The translations under genes and the position numbers were made by a program. Below the pieces are notes generated by a model. That model worked only from the letters and a program-made list of their open reading frames with translations. It was not told the origin of the DNA and searched no databases. 5,739 bases of DNA from Pirellulales bacterium. GTDB lineage: Bacteria > Planctomycetota > Planctomycetia > Pirellulales > Thermoguttaceae. Where the stretch lies: NCBI GenBank assembly GCA_030605745.1, contig JAUWHT010000275.1, positions 1 to 5,739 of the forward strand. The letters are read 5' to 3'. This document shows, one piece after another, positions 1 through 5,739 of this stretch (the first letter of the stretch is position 1; each line of letters starts with the position of its first letter).

Positions 1-247
1 ACCCGCGTCGCATGAGGAATTCGTCGCGGAAGGTGCCGTCGGGCTGGATGCGGTGCCCGGCCGCCGTGTCGGAAAGCTCGGGGATGAGCGTCCAGCCGTG
101 GCGCCGCCCGGTGTGGTCCAAAAGGTTCTGAAACGCGCTGCGCAGGGCCAATTCGTTCTCGACGTTCTGCTCGGCGTAGCGATTAAGCGCGTCGTAGTAT
201 GATTTGACCGCCTTTTGCGACGGTTTGACGGTTGGAGTGGTCGGCAT
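1..247 (-). CDS. Type ISP-like restriction-modification enzyme / N6-adenine methylase fusion, N-terminal fragment
   Basis: The first 82 codons of a gene that runs off the left edge are visible. The protein begins MPTTPTVKPS and contains the segments LRSAFQNLL, GWTLIPEL and RIQPDGTFRDEF. From family knowledge, this pattern is the start of large single-chain enzymes (type ISP restriction-modification proteins and related Eco57I-like methylase fusions) that join a PD-(D/E)XK nuclease, a helicase or methyltransferase and a target-recognition part. The Asp of RDEF would be the first acidic residue of the nuclease core; the following E-x-K lies outside the window, so activity cannot be judged. Such enzymes act on unmodified foreign DNA in the cytoplasm. 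The ATG at 245-247 is chosen because AAGGA on the minus strand (255-259) lies 7 nt upstream. The gene is divergent from acnA, and a group II intron now lies in the intergenic space. A stand-alone adenine methylase is the main alternative. Confidence 0.72.
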   Translation of the reverse strand, partial: MPTTPTVKPSQKAVKSYYDALNRYAEQNVENELALRSAFQNLLDHTGRRHGWTLIPELSDTAAGHRIQPDGTFRDEFLMRRG

Positions 248-285
248 GGGCGAGTCCTTGGTTGACGATGGCGCGTGACTGTTCT

Positions 286-314
286 TCTGTATACGCTCAG
301 GTCGCCCATGTCAA
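286..314 (-). promoter_or_regulatory. Candidate sigma70-type promoter for the restriction-modification gene
   Basis: On the minus strand there is a perfect TTGACA (-35; plus-strand positions 309-314). It is followed after 17 nt by TACAGA (286-291), or after 15 nt by TATACA (288-293), as a possible -10. Either would start transcription about 25-35 nt upstream of the ATG at 247. The -35 lies at or inside the uncertain 5' edge of the group II intron, so the insertion may have supplied or removed promoter sequence. This is inferred from base matches only; planctomycete promoters are often poorly conserved. Confidence 0.33.
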
Positions 315-699
315 AGGAGCGTCTGGGGTCAGAGAAAGCGTCGGGACAAACCAGCATGGAGTAGCGAATGAGAGAGTCGTACGGGAAAGGGCTAGCGAAC
401 CATCCCGGCCCTGAGTCGTACGCTGGCGGTGGTGACACCGCGGGTGTGGCAACGGCAGGGGTACGCGCAGGCTGGGTATTCAGCTCCGAAATCAAAACTT
501 CGGCGTGCCGACCTTGTTCTGACAAGGGGAAGGCAATATGAAGGGCGACGATAGATGCGAGCCGCTTTTCGACGCCGCGGAGTCGCAGACCCCAAGCATG
601 TGCGGAAACTCCATGCGCGAGAACCGGGAGCCCCAGGCGACTCCCTCGCCGGGTGGCGGCGGGGGACGGTCGGGGAAGGCGAAATGCCGTACACCCGAC
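301..699 (+). ncRNA. Group II intron ribozyme domains I-III
   Basis: This roughly 400-nt stretch is better explained as ribozyme RNA than as protein, although a reading frame stays open through its later part. Visible elements are as follows. A possible domain I basal helix is formed by GGGGUC (325-330) with GACCCC (588-593). A stem at 378-422 uses two copies of CGUACG with AGGGC/GCCCU inside. A perfect hairpin GCGGUG-GUGA-CACCGC lies at 426-441 with a GNRA tetraloop. Another, CCUUGU-UCUG-ACAAGG, lies at 512-527 and its loop is a candidate exon-binding site. A domain II-like stem is formed by GCAUG (596-600) and CAUGC (612-616). GGGAG (626-630) and CUCCC (641-645) may belong to domain III. 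Pairings were found by eye; the domain limits are inference. Confidence 0.6.
374..422 (+). repeat. 10-bp direct repeat GAGTCGTACG within domain I
   Basis: GAGTCGTACG occurs at 374-383 and again at 413-422. Its CGTACG core is self-complementary, so the two copies can pair with each other. Together with AGGGC (388-392) and GCCCT (408-412) they form a two-part stem separated by a GGAA/GAGT internal loop. The repeat is therefore most easily read as a folded subdomain of the intron ribozyme, not as a separate repeat family. Confidence 0.5.
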
Positions 700-2268
700 A
701 TGCACGTCGCCGGGGAGTCGGACGATTCCATAGTACCTGCGAAGCGGGCGAACAACGCAAAGCCGGCGGCAAGGTCGAGATCTTGTGACACTCGCAAACG
801 AAAGGGCGAGTCAACGGGGAACACAAACATCGACCTAAACCGCACGGAAATCGCCACGGAGTCCGTGGAGGAAAGGGGATCGACCAAGGGAAACGCCTTG
901 CAGACGACCACGCGCCGGACACAGTGCCGGAGAAGCGTGTCGAGCGGACTGCAACGCGTACGAGTAGCCGCAAGGCAGGATAAGAAGGCGCGGTTTACCG
1001 CCCTACTCCACCATCTAACACCGGAACTGCTTGAGGCAAGCTTTTATGAGCTAAAGCGCTCGGCGAGCCCCGGCATCGACGGTGTGACGTGGAAGGAGCA
1101 TGAAGCCGACCTGGAGAACCGCGTGCCGGAACTCCATGAGCGGGTTCACCGTGGGACCTATCGGGCGAAGCCCTCGAAGCGAGCATGGATACCGAAGGCC
1201 GATGGACGACAGCGTCCCCTGGGAATTGCATCCCTGGAGGACAAGATCGTCCAGCAGGCTGTGCGGACCATTCTCGAACAGATTTACGAGGAAGATTTCG
1301 TCGGATACAGCTACGGGTTTAGGCCCGGGCGAGGCTGCCACAATGCGCTTGACGCGCTGTACGTGGGGATCACGCGGAGGAAGGTGAACTGGGTGCTCGA
1401 TGCGGACATCCGTGGTTTCTTCGATGCTATCGACCACGTGTGGATGATGAAGTTTCTCGAGCACCGTATTGCCGATCGGCGGATACTGCGCCTGATCCGT
1501 AAATGGCTCAGGGCCGGGGTATCCGACGACGGCGAGTGGTCGAAGACGACAGTGGGTACACCCCAGGGCGCGGTGATTTCACCGACGCTTGCGAATGTGT
1601 TTCTACACTACGTGTTCGATCTGTGGGCCAAGCAATGGCGAGAGCAGTACGCAACCGGAGACATGATTGTGGTCCGGTATGCGGACGATTTCGTCACGGG
1701 ATTCCAACATCGCAGGGACGCCGAACGATTCCTCCGTGAGCTACGTGAGCGGATGGAGAAATTCGGGCTCGAACTGCACCCAGACAAGACCCGTATGATC
1801 GAGTTCGGCCGGTTTGCGGCAGAACGACGAGCCAAACGTGGGCTGGGACGGCCGGAAATGTTTGACTTCCTCGGTTTCACGCACTATTGCGGGAATAACC
1901 GGCAAGGAGGTTTCAAGCTCAAGAGGAAGACGATCACCAAACGGCTGCGGGCGGCGCTGCAAAAGGTTAAACTTGAGCTTCGTCGGCGTATGCACTTGCC
2001 GGTGGACGTTGTGGGTAGTTGGCTACGGTCGGTAGTACGTGGCTGGTACAATTACCATGCCGTACCCGACAACCGCGATTGCCTTGAAGCATTCCGTACC
2101 CAGGTCAGCCGCTACTGGTTCCGCGTCGTGCGACGCCGGAGCCAGAAAGGGCGGAAGAAATGGAACTGGAAACGGGTGCGGCACCGCTTGATCCGGAGAT
2201 GGATTCCGAGTGTCCGGATACTGCATCCTTATCCTGGCCAGCGTTTGATCGTCACCAACCCAAGGTAG
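700..2268 (+). CDS. ltrA: Group II intron-encoded reverse transcriptase/maturase
   Basis: This is the multifunctional protein that helps the intron RNA fold and splice and then copies it into DNA at a new site. Numbering from the ATG at 700 gives 522 residues. The reverse transcriptase domain includes RPLGI near 172, GFRPGRG near 205, motif A DADIRGFFD at 234-242 (catalytic Asp 236), GTPQGAVISP from 286, and the YADD active site at 327-330. The maturase (domain X) follows from about 437 (WLRSVVRGWYNYHAVP) to HPYP at 509-512. No HNH endonuclease domain follows, so mobility would probably use single-stranded DNA at replication forks. The frame is open further upstream to an ATG at 538 with a purine-rich AGGGGAAGG before it, but 538-699 overlaps ribozyme RNA. 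Residues SIVPAKRANN soon after 700 fit family N termini as I remember them. The stop codon abuts domain V. No frameshift is seen. Confidence 0.9.
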   Translation: MHVAGESDDSIVPAKRANNAKPAARSRSCDTRKRKGESTGNTNIDLNRTEIATESVEERGSTKGNALQTTTRRTQCRRSVSSGLQRVRVAARQDKKARFTALLHHLTPELLEASFYELKRSASPGIDGVTWKEHEADLENRVPELHERVHRGTYRAKPSKRAWIPKADGRQRPLGIASLEDKIVQQAVRTILEQIYEEDFVGYSYGFRPGRGCHNALDALYVGITRRKVNWVLDADIRGFFDAIDHVWMMKFLEHRIADRRILRLIRKWLRAGVSDDGEWSKTTVGTPQGAVISPTLANVFLHYVFDLWAKQWREQYATGDMIVVRYADDFVTGFQHRRDAERFLRELRERMEKFGLELHPDKTRMIEFGRFAAERRAKRGLGRPEMFDFLGFTHYCGNNRQGGFKLKRKTITKRLRAALQKVKLELRRRMHLPVDVVGSWLRSVVRGWYNYHAVPDNRDCLEAFRTQVSRYWFRVVRRRSQKGRKKWNWKRVRHRLIRRWIPSVRILHPYPGQRLIVTNPR

Positions 2269-2301
2269 GAGCCGTATGAGGTAGTTCTTCACGTACGGAT
2301 C
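2269..2301 (+). ncRNA. Group II intron domain V (catalytic core)
   Basis: Domain V binds the catalytic metal ions of the ribozyme. The lower helix pairs GAGCCGUAU (2269-2277) with GUACGGAUC (2293-2301). The two-nucleotide AC bulge (2291-2292) is in the expected place, and the upper helix pairs GAGG (2278-2281) with CUUC (2287-2290). The AGC catalytic triad is at 2270-2272. Compared with well-known introns, G2271 faces A2299 instead of U, and the tip is a five-base UAGUU loop (2282-2286) instead of a GNRA tetraloop. Both may be normal for this lineage. It starts immediately after the maturase stop codon. Confidence 0.87.
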
Positions 2302-2302
2302 T

Positions 2303-2341
2303 GTGCGGGGGGCCGCCCGCAAGGGCGGTCCCTACCGCGAC
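2303..2341 (+). ncRNA. Group II intron domain VI with branch-point adenosine
   Basis: This hairpin provides the adenosine whose 2'-OH attacks the 5' splice site. The stem CCGCCC (2313-2318) and GGGCGG (2323-2328) is capped by a GCAA tetraloop. It continues through GGG/CCC pairs and an outer GCGG (2305-2308) with CCGC (2335-2338). A2334 is left bulged on the 3' strand, 7 nt before the terminal C2341, which is the classic branch-point geometry. The final GAC fits the usual purine-A-pyrimidine 3' end of group II introns. Confidence 0.85.
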
Positions 2342-2364
2342 GCTTCGTTAGTCATTAGTGACGT

Positions 2365-2395
2365 TTCCTTGTCTCCTTTTTTCTTCAACAAGGAA
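2365..2395 (+). promoter_or_regulatory. Inverted repeat in the acnA leader that covers the ribosome binding site
   Basis: TTCCTTGT (2365-2372) is the exact reverse complement of ACAAGGAA (2388-2395), with a 15-nt pyrimidine-rich loop between them. The right arm contains AAGGA (2390-2394), the Shine-Dalgarno sequence of acnA, 4 nt before the ATG at 2399. Folding would hide the ribosome binding site and reduce translation until opened. The 8-bp complementarity is seen directly; a regulatory role is inference. It is not a terminator, because the T-run lies in the loop and not after the stem. Confidence 0.45.
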
Positions 2396-2398
2396 TGC

Positions 2399-5116
<2,718 letters not shown>

Positions 5117-5123
5117 TAGCCTA

Positions 5124-5612
5124 CTATGCCCGCGGGGCCAACTCCTGGTCGACCATTTCCAGGAGGTCCTGGTAATAGCGAATCGCCTCGGCCGGGCTCA
5201 GATTAAGAATCGCCTTGCCGTCGGTCTCCCAGTGATTGCGGTCGAATCGGAAGACTGCGGTCCCGGCACGCAGATTGCCGACCAGGTCGCCAAAGCCGGT
5301 CAGCGGACCGTCGAACTCGTTCATCGCGACGGTCACTCCCACAAACGCCGACAGTTCGCCTGTACTGCGGTCGCGCACGTAGGCCACGTCGTCCTCGAAA
5401 TCACAGTCGACCCAGCGCGGCGAGTCGGGTTTGGCGTTGGCCGAAGCCAGTTGGACAAACTTGGCTTCCAGTCGCTCGCGCTGCACGTGGAAACACTTTC
5501 TGGCCCGCGCGAATCGAGCCTCGCGCAAAGCCGTTTGGACCGGGCGCCAGACCAGCACATAGGCTGCCATAAGGGCCCCGACGCCCAGAAGAACCAACCA
5601 TGTCTCAGGCAT
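5124..5612 (-). CDS. Conserved hypothetical protein with one N-terminal membrane helix
   Basis: I do not recognise a function. The protein has 162 residues. Residues 4-22 (TWLVLLGVGALMAAYVLVW) form one hydrophobic helix. It is followed by an Arg/Lys-rich stretch (RPVQTALREARFARARK), which by the positive-inside rule places the rest in the cytoplasm. A soluble domain follows, with the motifs KFVQLASA, WVDCDFEDDVAYVRDR, AFVGVTVAMNEFDG, NLRAGTAVFRFDRNHW and NLSPAEAIRYYQDLLEM. These remind me of planctomycete hypothetical proteins, which I cannot verify here. The start at 5612 is preferred because GGGAG on the minus strand (5620-5624) lies 7 nt upstream; a GTG at 5687 in the same frame lies in the probable promoter region and is less likely. 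The gene is convergent with acnA, with its stop 7 bp from the acnA stop, so shared function is not implied. Confidence 0.8.
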   Translation of the reverse strand: MPETWLVLLGVGALMAAYVLVWRPVQTALREARFARARKCFHVQRERLEAKFVQLASANAKPDSPRWVDCDFEDDVAYVRDRSTGELSAFVGVTVAMNEFDGPLTGFGDLVGNLRAGTAVFRFDRNHWETDGKAILNLSPAEAIRYYQDLLEMVDQELAPRA

Positions 5613-5649
5613 AGACCAACTCCCGACAACAGGGCTTTGCAATCGAACC

Positions 5650-5677
5650 AGTATACCTTCATCTATTTTATATCCAA
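5650..5677 (-). promoter_or_regulatory. Candidate promoter of the membrane-anchored hypothetical gene
   Basis: On the minus strand TATACT (5650-5655) matches five of six bases of the -10 consensus. It lies 16 nt after TTGGAT (5672-5677), a weak -35. An A/T-rich patch (TATAAAATAG) fills the spacer and stands out from the G+C-rich surroundings. Transcription would start about 30 nt upstream of the ATG at 5612. This is assigned from sequence match only. Confidence 0.33.
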
Positions 5678-5707
5678 TGTGACGCACAAGGCAAGCGGTG
5701 CAAGGAG

Positions 5708-5727
5708 GTAGTCTATTCGTAGTCTAT
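5708..5727 (+). repeat. 9-bp direct repeat with 11-bp period
   Basis: GTAGTCTAT occurs at 5708-5716 and 5719-5727. The 11-bp period is about one turn of the helix. The pair lies some 30-50 bp upstream of the candidate -35 of the minus-strand hypothetical gene, so it could be a binding site for a regulator. It could also be a chance repeat or part of whatever lies beyond the right edge. Confidence 0.35.
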
Positions 5728-5739
5728 GTTGACTGAAAC

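Larger units (their letters stand above)
301..2341 (+). mobile_element. Group II intron carrying a reverse transcriptase/maturase gene
   Basis: This is a self-splicing retroelement of about 2.0 kb. The evidence is a group II intron reverse transcriptase in the middle, a recognisable domain V directly after its stop codon, and a domain VI hairpin with a bulged A (2334) exactly 7 nt before a 3' end of GAC (2339-2341). Upstream of the gene lie hairpins expected of domains I-III, including one with a GUGA tetraloop. The 3' boundary is confident. The 5' boundary is not: no perfect GUGYG is present. G301 (GTCGCCCA) and G317 (GAGCG) are the best candidates, and both precede a GGGGTC (325-330) that can pair with GACCCC (588-593) as the base of domain I. 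The element lies between divergent genes and disrupts no coding sequence. Its sense strand matches acnA, so splicing would rejoin the acnA leader. Confidence 0.85.

Noticed and set aside
262..295. Plus-strand TTGACG (262-267) with TATACG (290-295) as an acnA promoter
   Set aside because: The 22-nt spacing is too long for a sigma70-type promoter, and no better -10 lies at 16-18 nt.
538..699. ATG at 538 as the maturase start despite a purine-rich upstream sequence
   Set aside because: The segment overlaps ribozyme domains I-III, and its translation is Pro/Gly/Arg-rich without family similarity; kept as an alternative only.
392..973. Long minus-strand open frames (392-973 and 492-911) opposite the intron
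   Set aside because: They run antisense to ribozyme RNA and the maturase start, have Arg/Ser/Pro-rich low-complexity composition typical of shadow frames in G+C-rich DNA, and resemble no family I know.
2342..2362. Near direct repeat TTAGTCA/TTAGTGA and GTCA-TTAG-TGAC palindrome just after the intron
   Set aside because: It could be an operator or target-site feature, but group II introns do not create target duplications and the match is too short to call.
2303..2398. Upstream in-frame ATG at 2303 as the acnA start
   Set aside because: It would translate intron domain VI and the leader, adding 32 residues with no match to AcnA N termini; the ATG at 2399 has its own Shine-Dalgarno sequence.
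5702..5728. AAGGAGG (5702-5708) as a ribosome binding site for a rightward gene starting at ATG 5726
   Set aside because: The spacing of 17 nt is too long and only four codons are visible before the window ends, so it cannot be supported.

Overview
The window looks like a G+C-rich chromosomal segment of a bacterium, most likely a member of the Planctomycetota. That inference rests on the small membrane-anchored hypothetical protein at the right end, which resembles conserved hypotheticals I associate with Planctomycetes, and on a long AcnA-type aconitase next to a type ISP-like restriction-modification gene. No 16S or other decisive marker is present, so the taxonomy is tentative.

Layout, left to right. 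(1) Positions 1-247, minus strand: the first 82 codons of a large restriction-modification enzyme (type ISP-like or related N6-adenine methylase fusion), running off the left edge. (2) About 301-2341, plus strand: a complete-looking group II intron. It has ribozyme domains I-III upstream, a reverse transcriptase/maturase reading frame in domain IV (best start 700, stop 2266-2268), then domain V (2269-2301) and domain VI with a bulged branch-point A at 2334. The 3' end is well placed at 2341; the 5' end is uncertain within about 301-320. (3) 2342-2398: a 57-bp remnant leader with an inverted repeat that would bury the Shine-Dalgarno sequence of the next gene. (4) 2399-5116, plus strand: acnA, a full-length 905-residue aconitate hydratase with all three [4Fe-4S] cysteines. 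(5) 5124-5612, minus strand: a 162-residue hypothetical protein with one N-terminal membrane helix, convergent with acnA and 7 bp from it. (6) 5613-5739: its upstream region, with a plausible promoter and a 9-bp direct repeat.

How the parts relate. Without the intron, the restriction-modification gene and acnA would be divergent neighbours sharing an intergenic region of roughly 110-130 bp. The intron has entered that shared region in the acnA sense orientation. It interrupts no protein but places about 2 kb between acnA and whatever upstream promoter it once had. acnA must now be read through the intron, with splicing able to restore the original leader, or from a promoter inside the 3' part of the intron. 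The intron protein lacks an HNH endonuclease domain but keeps its reverse transcriptase catalytic residues and maturase domain. I see no CRISPR array, tRNA, rRNA, or convincing intrinsic terminator. The unusual content is the intron and its effect on the aconitase leader, not a clearly new multigene system.
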